Source of the DNA: Agapanthus africanus
Lineage: Eukaryota; Streptophyta; Magnoliopsida; Asparagales; Amaryllidaceae
NCBI GenBank assembly: GCA_030015575.1
Contig: CM057346.1
Coordinates: 112,139,899 to 112,203,898, forward strand
Reading direction: 5' to 3'
DNA length: 64,000 nt
A program made the position numbers and the translations under genes. Positions within the stretch are counted from its first letter, which is position 1, and every line of letters starts with the position of its first letter. Under the pieces are notes generated by a model. It saw nothing but the letters and a program-made list of their open reading frames with translations, ran no database searches and had not been told where the DNA came from. Below are positions 34,170-44,714 of this stretch, piece after piece.

Positions 34170-35760
34170 CGAAGGAGCCAGTGTCTTCGGCAAAATACTT
34201 CGACTCGAGGAAACAAGTGTCCTTGACGAAGAAAATCCTAATTCGTGTCGACTCGCAGAGAAATCAGTGTCTTCGCGGGAAATTCTCGATTCGTTTTAAC
34301 ACCAGGGAAACAAATAATCCTTGGAAAATACTTCGACTCGAGGAAACAAGTGTCCTTGACGAAGAAAATCCTGATTCGTGTCGACTCGCAGAGAAATCAG
34401 TGTCTCCGCGGGAAATTCTCAATTCGTTTCAACACCAGGGAAACAAATATCCTTGGAAAATACCTCAATTCAGGGAAACAAATATCCTTGATGAGAGCCT
34501 CCTGATTCGCGTCGACTCGCAGAGCAACCAGTGTCTCCGTGGGAAATTCTCAATTCGTTTCAACACCAAGGAAACAAATAATCCTTGGCAAATACCTCAA
34601 TTCAGGGAAACCAGCGTCCTTGATGAGAGCCTTCTGATTCGCGTCGACTCGCAGAGAAACCAGTGTCTCCGCGGGAAATTCTCGATTCGTTTCAACACCA
34701 GGGAAACAAACAATCCTTGGCAAATACCTCAATTCAGGGAAACCAGCGTCCTTGATAAGAGCCTCCTGATTCGCGTCGACTCGCAGAGAAACCAGTGTCT
34801 CCGCGGGAAATTCTCGATTCGTTTCAACACCAGGGAAACAAATAATCCTTGGCAAATACCTCAATTCAGGGAAACCAGCGTCCTTGATGAGAGCCTCCTG
34901 ATTCGCGTCGACTCGCAGAGCAACCAGTGTCTCCGTGGGAAATTCTCGATTCGTTTCAACACCAGGAAAACAAATAACCCTTGGCAAATACCTCAATTCA
35001 GGAAAACCAGCGTCCTTGATGAGAGCCTCCTGATTCGCGTCGACTCGCAGAGCAACTAGTGTCTCCGTGGGAAATTCTCGATTCGTTTCAACACCAGGGA
35101 AACAAATAATCCTTGGCAAATACCTCAATTCAGGGAAACCAGCGTCATTGATGAGAGCCTCCTGATTCGCGTCGACTCGCAGAGCAACCGGTGTCTCCGT
35201 GGGAAATTCTCGATTCGTTTCAACACCAGGGAAACAAATAATCCTTGGCAAATACCTCAATTCAGGGAAACCAGCGTCCTTGATGAGAGCCTCCTGATTC
35301 GCGTCGACTCGCAGAGAAACCAGTGTCTCCACGGGAAATTCTCGATTCGTTTCAACACCAGGGAAACAAATAATCCTTGGCAAATACCTCAACTCAGGGA
35401 AACTAGCGTCCTTGATGAGAGCCTCCTGATTCGCGTCGACTCGCAGAGCAACCAGTGTCTCCGCGGGAAATTCTCGATTCGTTTCAACACCAGGGAAATA
35501 AATATCCTTGGCAAATACCTCAATTCAGGGAAACCAGCGTCCTTGATGAGAGCCTCCTGATTCGCGTCGACTCGCAGAGCAACCAGTGTCTCCATAGGAA
35601 ATTCTCGATTCGTTTCAACACCAGGGAAACAAATAATCCTAGGCAAATATCTCAACTCAGGGAAACTAGCATCCTTGATGAGAGCTTCCTGATTCGCGTC
35701 GACTCGCAGAGAAACCAGTATCTCCGCGGGAAATTCCCGATTCGTCTCAACTTGCAAGAT
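34170..35760 (+). repeat. 132-bp satellite-like tandem array, 12 units
   Basis: The mark ATTCG(C/T)GTCGACTCGCAGAG occurs at about 34241, 34373, 34504, 34636, 34768, 34900, 35032, 35164, 35296, 35428, 35559 and 35691, a 131-132 bp period. The first units are more diverged. 132 is a multiple of three, so long frames stay open on both strands (292 codons plus, 280 minus), each repeating 44 residues. These are repeat artefacts until shown otherwise. It occupies the place of the 62-bp array in A. Tat 3' regions are known as a source of satellite repeats. Confidence 0.92.
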
Positions 35761-35898
35761 GAAGCCTCAGACAGCAGGGATTAAAAAACTTGCTTCCTGA
35801 ACAATGGGACCCTGCAAGTCGGTCTAAAACGGTCTCTTGCATACTATTAACGGGTCTCACTCTCCAAAGTCGAGTTTCGACAAGGAGGGAAACAACCG

Positions 35899-36071
35899 CT
35901 TACGGATCCTCTCGACTCGTAAGAGGGAAAAATTCTCTTATAGGATGCTTACGACTTATAAGAGAAAACACACTTAGGAATCCTCACGATTCCTAAGGAG
36001 AAAACCCACCTATGAGATCCTCTCGATCCGTAGGAAGAAAAGTCTCTATGAGACCCTCACGGCTGATAGAG
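35899..36071 (+). other. Five-hairpin array with constant loop (element B, second copy)
   Basis: Best-preserved copy. Stems: CTTACG/CGTAAG (35899-35923); TTCTCTTATA/TATAAGAGAA (35933-35966); CTTAGGAAT/ATTCCTAAG (35973-35997); CCTATG/CGTAGG with one U-G (36009-36034); CTCTAT/ATAGAG (36044-36071). Loops: TCCTCTCGA, TGCTTACGA, TCCTCACGA (partly paired), TCCTCTCGA and CCCTCACGG. Spacers are purine runs such as GAGAAAA. It lies just past the 132-bp array and 275-450 nt beyond the antisense gene's stop. Confidence 0.75.
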
Positions 36072-36346
36072 TTGAAAAGTCTTAGGCGGCAGATCTGAAC
36101 CTGCGACTTAAGCCATCACTATCTCTTGGAAAAATTAAGTTATCTGCCAATTATGTTTATCAAGACAGCATGCTGATAATAAGAGAAGGGAGAAAGCAAA
36201 AGAGCATACAAGACATTACAGAGAAAAAATGTGTATCTTTATTTATTAATTCAATCAAGTACAAGGTGAAGCGTACAAAAGAATAAAGAATGGATACATA
36301 TTATTTAAAGAAGAAAAATTTTACAAGTATGTAGATACAAGGGGAA

Positions 36347-39300
36347 TCATTGGGAAGGAAGCGTCTTGAGTAGCTCTGTTAATTGTTCATGCACTTCCTT
36401 CCACGCCTTTTCCTGATCTGCCATCACCGCCAGCTCCGCCTCCACTTGGGCCCGTTGCTGCAAGACAAATGCAAGCTGCTCCCTGATGGCCTGATGAGCA
36501 GCTTCCCGGCCTGGGGTATCACGCTCGGCTACATCAAGCTTTCGCTTCAAATTTAGCCCATGGGAGATGCGCTCCAGGAGACCCTTAAAGATAGCCTTCA
36601 CTTGGGCAGCATTCGCCTCAACATCAGCACGCAGACGAGCCGTCTCGCTCGAGGTCTCTTGGCATTACCTTAGCCTTAAAGCTGCTTCTTGTTCCAAGTG
36701 GTGGACGTAAGAAGCGCTTTCCTTGATCCATGCTGCTCTTTCATTGTTCGCGGCTAAAGTCTCGGGGGCGGGACGCATCGACTCCAGCTGATGCAGGCGA
36801 GCCTCGATCTCCATACAATGGTTAACCCAAGATGCGATGATGCCCTCGTCATGGAAATTCACGAGTATCACCAGCATCGGGTTAACCGCTGTAGCGAAAT
36901 CCGCAGCAGAAGTAGGGGTCTCGACGTCGAGCTCCTCAACGTAGTCGCTCAACATACGCAAGCTATTCGCGGCGCCTTTCGAAGATGGACGTCTCAGGTA
37001 AGGACCTGCCGGCATTGTGATGCGAGACTCAAAGGGCGCCAAGACCGGAACAACAGCTGAAAAGAAACAAGATATGATCAGATAACAGTTCAAGAAATAT
37101 AAAAAAAGGGAGGGGCGAGTTATCAATATGATAGTCGTTATACCAGCTGAGGCAAGTGGCAAGGCCGGAAGGGTCGGTGGCGCAACCGATCTTTCGTCCC
37201 CTCCTTCGATTTGTAGCACTGCAGTCGAGACGAGAAAAAAGTTAGAAGAAATTCCATCAATGCAAAAGAAAGATATTAATGGAAACCATACTCACCAGCG
37301 CTACCAGAGGAAGAGGCGAATTCAGATGGGAAAGAGAAGTGTGGGAGTAACACTTGATAAAGATTGTCAAAAAGGACTCCTGAAAAGACACAACAGTACG
37401 ACTTTAGTACATAAATTATGTGTTTGAAAAAATAAGATTAACAAGTTGTAAACCCATACCTTCCAACATCTTCGATGGTATGAGAGAGAGCTGAGAGGTG
37501 ACCACCGCCAAGGCAGTAGTTGACGGCGCTCCCTCGAGCAATGGGGCATCGGCGCTGGCCGCACCTGCGTTAAAAACAAAGGTAAACTTGTTAGAAAGGA
37601 TTGTAAGATAAAAAGAACAGTAACTTGGGATTTACCTGATGAGCTGCCGACTGAAATGGAGGCGTCTCCCTCCTCCATTAACATGAGGCCACCGCCCGTG
37701 GCCTCATCACCCGACTCGATGAGGGACGTCGTTATGCTTACGCGGCCAAGAGACGACGGAAGACCGTAGACGGGGAGGGCAATAATCGGAGCATTACCGG
37801 ACTCTTGAGAAAGAGCGGCTGGCTCTTCCCCAAGAGTCGTGCCTATCTCACCCGCTACTTCTTCGGGCTCAGCTGTCTCCATCCTTTCATCCGCCGTCAC
37901 CATGAGGTCGCCGGTCTCAAGCGCCTCATCCGCCGCTACCCCGGGGTTAATTATAGCGGTCGTCTCATTCGCCGCCACCTCAGGCTCGGCATCAACGACT
38001 TTCTCAAGTGCAGCTCCCTCGGCCCCCAACTCAGGCTCCGCAGCCCCAGCGACGTTGCCCACCGTCGGCTCAGGTTCGGCCAGTGCCTCCTCCTCTGTTT
38101 CCTTGGGTTCGACGGTCTCCGCCTCCCCCTCGGTCGGACTTGGCCCTGCAGGATAGAATATATAAGAACCAGTAACTTTATAATTCTTACAACAAAATTC
38201 TGAAAGAAATATTACCTGAGGTAGACTTGTCGTTATCCTCCCTACTGGCGCGCACCGCTTGTCTATGAGCCGTAGACAAGGCGACCGGGGGCTCTTCTGA
38301 TGGAGTATCGGCACGAGGCACGATGCTTGGGCCCGCTCCAATGGCCAAGGCAGCCCTGCGTGCCTTTGCTTCGCGCCTCGACCGCTTCCTTTCCTCCCGG
38401 GCAGTCGCGATAGACCTCTTCGACGCTTACTTAATTAAGGTGTCGTCGTCCTCGTTTAGAGATGCCTCCAGAGCCTTTAAGGGATCTCTCATCGGCTCTT
38501 CAAGACGGACCTCCCGCGGTATCCCTGAGGAAGCAGGAACATCGGCAACTGGCAGAATATCCGCGTCACTTGGCGGGAACGGTATTGAGGTTCCTGCGAT
38601 AAAAAGGGAGAGGTTAGATCGACCATAACACAAGGAAAATGAAAACTTGATGAATTTAAACTTACTAAGGCCTAAAGACGCTCTAAGGCGTTCCTCCTCT
38701 TGGAAGGTCTTGAGGGAAGCAGCGATGGCTTCTTCAGTTGTGATGCCTGTTGGAAGAAAAGAAGGAAAAATGTTAATCAAAGGCAATAATGAAGATATGA
38801 TGCAATGGAAAATGCGACTAGTGATTACCTGATGCCGCAAGTTTAGCAAGCCATGCGTTACGCCTCGCCAACCGCTCCGAAGCTTCGAGGGCGGCCTCCA
38901 AATCCGTGTCATCCGGCATGACTAATCCCTCGTTAGTCCCGTATTCACTCAGGCCCTCAGCATAGGGAGCGTGGGGTTCCTGACCGAACGCGACGTCAGC
39001 GGCAAAGAGCGACTTCTTTTTCTTCTTCTGCCCACCAACCCTGGGTGCACCCGGGATCGACTTACGCTTGGCAGCCACTTTGGGGCGGCGGGTCCCGATG
39101 TCCGCACCCACGCCAGACTCCGGCGAGGCTACAACCACTGTCTCCATCGGAGCACAGGGCGCTGGAGGTGCATCTGCAATGTCGGGGAGCGGCAATCCGT
39201 GCGGAGGACTTTGCGCATGCGATGGCCCGGCTCTAGCATCTTTTAAAGGGGCAACAACTGGGGTCCTTGGCACTAAAGGAGCATTGCGGTCGCTACCTGG

Positions 39301-41160
39301 AGGCGCACCCTTACGGTCGACCAGCAATCGCCTTTCCTCCTTTATAACGGCTCCCGTCGAATGACTGTACCATTCTGTATATACCCTGAGGAGTCGTGGG
39401 GCGCAAGCCGGCTCACTGATAAAGAAGTGGGAGCCCGTGTTTAGACGCATGAAATGATGCAGCGCGCTTTCTATCCCCTCTTCGGTCGCAGCAGGTTCCG
39501 ATAAGAAGGCCTCCAGCGGTACCCCTTAATTATAGCTCAGCTGTTGGGCGAAACGATGCGGGTTATATCTCATGAAAATCGCTGCCCGGTTCTGCCTAAA
39601 CACCAAGAAGCCCGGTCTGATAGAATATAAGTGGAGGGTCTCCCGGGCCGTTAAAACTGAAGCTCCATCCTTGAAAGTGTCCTGCAATGGCCGCACTGTA
39701 GTGGTAGACACCTTTCCAATAGTCAACACTTTGTCGACGAAAGACACACCGGCTCCAACAGTGTGGGGGCGAAGGAGTAAACCCCGGGCATTTCGTGGCG
39801 ATGGACTCACAATTGATGCGCCAATCAACTGTATGATGCGAGGGAAGCTGCACCTGTCGTAAAACGACGGCCTTTTGTGCATGCCGAAGACACCCGCCGT
39901 GTGTAGCTCGAGCCATGATACGAAATAGTGCATTGGAAAGACCACGTGCAGTACCCCAGGCTCATTAGCATCCGCTGCTCGACTGAGGCCATGATATAAG
40001 TGTGCCAAGCCGGCGATCCCAATGGCCACTTTTACCCCGATGGTCATCTGGTGGGCCGGGTAAAAGACAGAAGGCCGCATATGGCGAGAGTTCATTGGAA
40101 TCTCAAACCAACTCAGCCACAACCCAAGAAATCCTAAGAAAAAGGCCTCCTCGTCCATCCTAGGGGCTGCAATTTCTGCAAAAGACATGGTCGGGAAGTC
40201 CGGAAGGAAAAAACCCTTTTGGTCTATTTCCTTCGCCGGCAGGTTATCTAAACCTAGACCGAAAGGGTCATCCAGGGTAGCAAACTTTGCAGCTTCTGAT
40301 GAGAGGACGCTTGGGCGAAGGAACCGAGCGATGAAATCCTCAAAGCTAACTTCGCGACTCCCATGTTCGATGAAAAGGGCCTCATAGATGTTCAACACTT
40401 TAATCAAGCTTTGGAATTGGTGTTGAATAGCATTCTCCGGCGTGAGCCCCCTTACCACCGGCTTAGCACCGAAGACATACTCGTCTGTCGGGAGCAACTC
40501 ATCATAGTGTTCCCCTATAACCGGTAAACCGGATACCTCCGTGAACTCCTCCAGAGAAATTGACACTTCCCGATCCATGGCGAGGAAAGTGTGGGTAGGA
40601 ATGTTCCACTGCTCCAAGAAAGCCTTGAACCACCAGGTGGGGAGCGTGGGATACTGGAAGAGAGAGACGTAAACCGCAGTGTACAATCCTAACCTTATCA
40701 ACTGCGACTTCTTCGTCGACAGGATATACCGGGCCCACGGCAGATAGCCGATCGGGTGGCGGGGGATCAGACCGATGTTATATGATTGCCCCCAAGGTCG
40801 TGCCTCGCCTTGACAGATGCGGCGTCCTAGGATATCCAAAACCATAGGACGCTGAACCGGAATCGCATCTATTGCGGGATGAAGAAAGCCCTTCGAGGTC
40901 CAATCAACCATCTCCACGGCATACTGCACCGAGGGTGGGGTGGCATAATGAATCGCCGTAATCGGTTCTGACGGTACGGCGCACGTGAAGCTCCGTCGAC
41001 CCACGATAATCTGATTATACCACGACCCCCAAAGGTGGAGACTCTTATATTCCGGGTCGTGGTCCTTAAACATGGCTAGAACTTCGCGGTCCAAGGGCGC
41101 TTCAGGAAACCCTTCCTCCGAGCGGGCGAACGGGAATGAGGTATCGAGAGACATGGTCAC
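36347..41160 (-). pseudogene. Antisense PMD-type gene of element B, seven exons
   Basis: Exons in reading order: 41160-38829, 38746-38666, 38593-38216, 38145-37636, 37564-37460, 37218-37144 and 37056-36347. All introns begin GT and end AG (for example ATCAG/GTAATC, TTCCAACAG/GC), are 70-241 nt long and phase 1. The total of 4191 nt is 1397 codons. Exon 1 carries a plant mobile domain (PMD; LGLYTAVYVSLFQYP, WWFKAFLEQWNIPTHTF, VSISLEEFTEVSGLPV) and LSWFEIPMNSRHMRPSVFYP. Exon 3 has a basic, NLS-like stretch; exon 4 is Ala/Glu-rich; the last exon looks helical. TAA codons at 39526, 38427 and 36665 break it. PMD genes on the antisense side of Tat elements are known; their role is not. Confidence 0.8.
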
Positions 41161-42130
41161 TGTAAGGGAACAAAAAATAGCCGTTAGTGCTGCAATTCCA
41201 ACACATGGCGTTTAAAAAACTTTTAATTAACTGAATTTAAAAATTAATTAAATTAAAATTAATCACACCACAATGCAGTGCAATGGGTAGGGGACCAAAT
41301 GAGGACCCACAAAATCTGGATGAAAGTGCCTCATTTAATAAGACAACCCCATCATTGGGTAAGGCTGTCAATTAATGAAAAGATCCCCAAGAAAATATTC
41401 TCATCAATGGGAAATCCCTAGAAACAAGGAGAAAATCTCCTCTTTCAGAGCAAAGCTCTGTCACAGAGTGACACTTGTCAAACTCTGGTATCAGGGGAAT
41501 AGGATTCCTTAAAAGAGCATAGCTCTGTGGTAATAATGGAAAGATCCATCAGAAAATTTTTAACACTTAAAAGAATTAAAATTTTTGAAATCTTGGAAAA
41601 TCCATGAAAACTTATAATAGGTTCTTCATTTTTCAGATCTAAAAGATCTACATTTGATCCAAGAGCAAAGCTCTCTTCATGGGTTAGAACCCATGAACAA
41701 GATCTCTGTAGATCTATAAGTTTTTGAGAGCAAAGCTCTATTTATGAAACCCCAATGGGGATTTCTTTAGATCAAAAGATCTTTGAGAGCAAAGCTCTGT
41801 TTATGAAACCCCAAAGGGATTTCTTTAGATCAAAAGATCTATGAGAGCAAAGTTCTTTTGGTTAAGATTGATTTAAGTTAATTTGATTTAAATTAATTTT
41901 ACCTAAAAGTTTTCTAACTTTGGAAACGAGCAAAACTCTGAAGTTCTTAAGCAAGAGCAAAGCTCTGGAAAATCAAAATCTTGAAAAATGGTGAAGATTT
42001 TCTAAGGGCCAGAGGTCCTATTTATAAGGCGCTTGCGCCCCTTTAGCTCACCCGTTGATCCAACGGTCAGGAGCTTGCCACCGCTGCACTCACGTGCGCG
42101 CTACGTGAACGCAACGGTGGGGGGGGCATT
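41161..42130 (+). other. Spacer between antisense gene start and 3' LTR of element B
   Basis: No open frame of interest. AT-rich near the antisense ATG, then many palindromes (AGAGCAAAGCTCT at 41450, 41670 and 41740; CCCCAATGGGG; GATCTAAAAGATC). On the minus strand this is the antisense gene's promoter side. It ends in the hairpin at 42078-42120 and the polypurine tract. Confidence 0.6.
42078..42130 (+). promoter_or_regulatory. Hairpin plus polypurine tract before 3' LTR of element B
   Basis: CCACCGCTGCACTCACGT pairs with ACGTGAACGCAACGGTGG (42078-42120), with CACGTG in the upper stem. The eight-G run at 42119-42126 followed by CATT is the probable polypurine tract priming plus-strand DNA synthesis. 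Element A has the same arrangement at 47515-47565. Confidence 0.65.
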
Positions 42131-44714
42131 TGTTTCCCCCAATCAGAGCAAAACTCTGTTGAAATTCAAAATTCAAATTTTGAAGCAACTCTTCAAATCC
42201 CGGGCGCAACGCGCCACGTGTCAGGCGCTGATACGTCAGTGCAGCGCCCAAGGCAGCGCGCCCAATCAGAGCAAAGCTCTATTGAAAAACAAATAAAAGC
42301 AAAGCTTCAGTTGCGCAAGCGCTGCGCTGCGTGACACGTGTCAGCGCAGTCGCAGCTGCGCTGCGCGACACGTATCAACGCATCAGCAGCTGCGCTGCGC
42401 TGTGCGCTGCACGAAACGTGTCAGCGCAGTTGCGCTGCGCTGTGCGCTGCGCGACACGTGTCAGCGCAGTTGCGCTGCCCTGTGCGCTGCATGACACGTG
42501 TCACGCGCTAGGGCATTTGCGCCAAACAGAATTAAGATTTTAAATAAATCTTTCTGTTCCTGTTAAAACAAGAAGATTTTCTTCTGTAAAACAGAAGCCC
42601 TTGGATCAAAGATCCAACGGTGGGGAAAATTCCCCAAATCACTCAGAGAAAGATCTCTTTAACAAATTTAACTAATTTATGGGCACTATAAAAAGGACCC
42701 TAGACCTCAATTCAAAAATATATAAACATTTTGTGAGAAATCAAGAACTTCAAACAGAGAGAACTCTGAAGAAATTTCAAAAGAAGAAAAGGTAAAAACC
42801 TTCAAGATAAAAGAATTTCTTCTAATAGATCATCGATCTAAGAACAAGATCAATGATCTCCAATAAAAAACAAATAATAATAGTGCTTTGCACTTATGAA
42901 CCATTGGTTCTCTGAGATAAAAAAAAAACAAGAAATACTTGTTTTCTTTGATTCTAATTAGATCAAAGAAAACAAACAGTGCTTTGCACTTTTTCATGAA
43001 CCATTGGTTCTAAAAGATTCTCAAATTAATAGTGCCTTGCACTTGCAAAACTGCACTGTTGCACTCCTGGGTTGGCGCAAGCCGCCAGAGAGCGCCACGT
43101 GTCAGCATCTGATTCATTTGCGCTATGCGCTTTTAAGATAGAGCTTTGCTCTCTGAAATTGGTGCAACCCACCGGAGCGCGCCACGTGTCAGCAGCGCAT
43201 TGGCGCAGCGCACTGCGCTTGCGTGACACGTGTCAATACCACAAGCGCTTGCGCTCTCTGATTGGCGCAAAGCGCCTGACAAATGCAATGCATTTCTTTT
43301 ACTAAAGGGGCAGGCCCAAATCAGAAAGGCCTAGTAGGCCAAATTAAATTGCAATGCAATAAAAAGGGGAGAGCCCAAACAAAATTGATGCTCTGCATCA
43401 TTTATAAATGGGCATAGCCCAAACAAAATAATAAATAATGCAATGCATTATTTTAAAAAGGGCAGAGCCCAAATAAAGGTCCAACAGAGACCAAGATTGA
43501 TGCTATGCATTATTAAAAATGGGCCAAGCCCTAGCACAGGCCTAATAGGCCAAAAACAAATAAAAGTGTTGAACATTTTTCAACTGGACTTAGCCCAATC
43601 GTGGCCGTAAGTCCTCAAATTAAATTGACTGAGCAAGATTGCTCTCCTAAATCAATTTACCTCCGGTTCGAGGGTACATCTCCGAACTCCTCTGACACCT
43701 ATCGTTGTAATCCTTCAACGATGTTAGAGAGGTGACGGGTCCCGACGACCACACATCAATACGGACTGCGGGGTCCTTAAACTCGTGGACCGAAACGTCC
43801 TTAAACTAATATTGGACCGAAACGTCCTTAAACTAATGTTGGACCGAAACGTCCTAAAACTAATGACGGACCACCACGTCCCTAACTGGAATACAGACCA
43901 TCACGTCCTTAAACTGGAACTCGGACCCCCATGTCCCTAAACTGGAACATGGACCACTACGTCCCTAAACTAGAACAATAGAGCCTCCAATTGCTCTTTT
44001 GTCGAATCTAAACGATCCCGTTTAAGTTGATCTTAGCCCCAAACACGGCTAACGTATCCTTAAACATTCAAATGGACTATAAAACTCCAAATCAACTTTG
44101 GTTCAAGGGTACATCTCCGAACTCCTCTGACACCTATCGTTGTAATCCTTCAACGACGTCAGAGAGGTGACGAGTCCCGACGGCCGTATATTAAATGGAT
44201 CACCATGTTAAGTTGATCTTAGTCCCAAACAGGACTAACGTATCCTTAACGAACGTTTAAGTTGATCTTAGCCTCAACATGGCTAACGTATCCTTAAACT
44301 AAAACACCAAACCCAAATATAAGTAAATACGGATTTGGACTAATCCACGTCCTACGGGCGACGACATAACTTAGTCTCCGTATACAATCCACGGGCAACC
44401 ACAGACAAAACAAACACACACGACACGAAGTGAAATTCTGGAGAAGGAGAAAGTTGCTACCGCGGCGCGGTAGCGTAATTAACTGCAGGGGCTTGCGCCT
44501 GCAGGGAAGAGCGTCCCCACAATCAAAAACCCCTCAAGCGAGGGGGAATCTGACGAAGTCTGCTACATCGGCTGCATCCGTCTAAACCTCCGATACACGG
44601 TGCCATAAATCAACTTGGCATCTTCGGAGAGGTGGACGGATAAAACCAAATAGCATCTGCCCCGAATCTCAGGCAAGACGTTTTCACGTCGTCACCGTCT
44701 TTCGGAGGGGAACA
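42131..44714 (+). mobile_element. 3' LTR of element B
   Basis: TGTTTCCCCCAATCAGAGC to TCGGAGGGGAACA, 2584 bp, colinear with 20994-23519. It has three instead of two GGACCGAAACGTCC(T/A)TAAACTAAT units near 43790-43865 and small changes in the GACACGTGTC block. TATA box at 42687-42694. Confidence 0.92.
42687..42694 (+). promoter_or_regulatory. TATA box of element B 3' LTR
   Basis: TATAAAAA in the same context as 21506. Confidence 0.6.

Larger units (their letters stand above)
20994..44714 (+). mobile_element. Element B: Tat-lineage Ty3/gypsy element with antisense gene
   Basis: 23.7 kb, with LTRs at 20994-23519 and 42131-44714. Flanks are AGGGA (20989-20993) and AGGGC (44715-44719), a 5-bp duplication with one mismatch. 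Removing B and one duplication copy rejoins element A's antisense exon in frame. Order: LTR, leader, gag, protease, linker, RT, RNase H, archaeal-type RNase H, integrase, repeat-rich 3' region, antisense gene, polypurine tract, LTR. Archaeal-type RNase H before integrase and an antisense extra gene after it are marks of the Tat lineage. Stops and frameshifts make the copy defective. Confidence 0.92.

Noticed and set aside
34181..35392. Overlapping open frames of 292 and 280 codons on opposite strands
   Set aside because: They arise from a 132-bp tandem repeat whose length is a multiple of three; no domain or start context supports a gene.
34170..35760. CRISPR-like regular spacing
   Set aside because: Whole units repeat without unique spacers, and the DNA is clearly plant; it is a satellite-type array.
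37805..38203. Plus-strand frames across the antisense gene
   Set aside because: Shadows of the Ala/Glu-rich antisense exon 4.
39526..41160. The 544-codon PMD frame as a free-standing host gene
   Set aside because: It lies between integrase and 3' LTR of an element with matching flanks, and A has the same gene in the same place.
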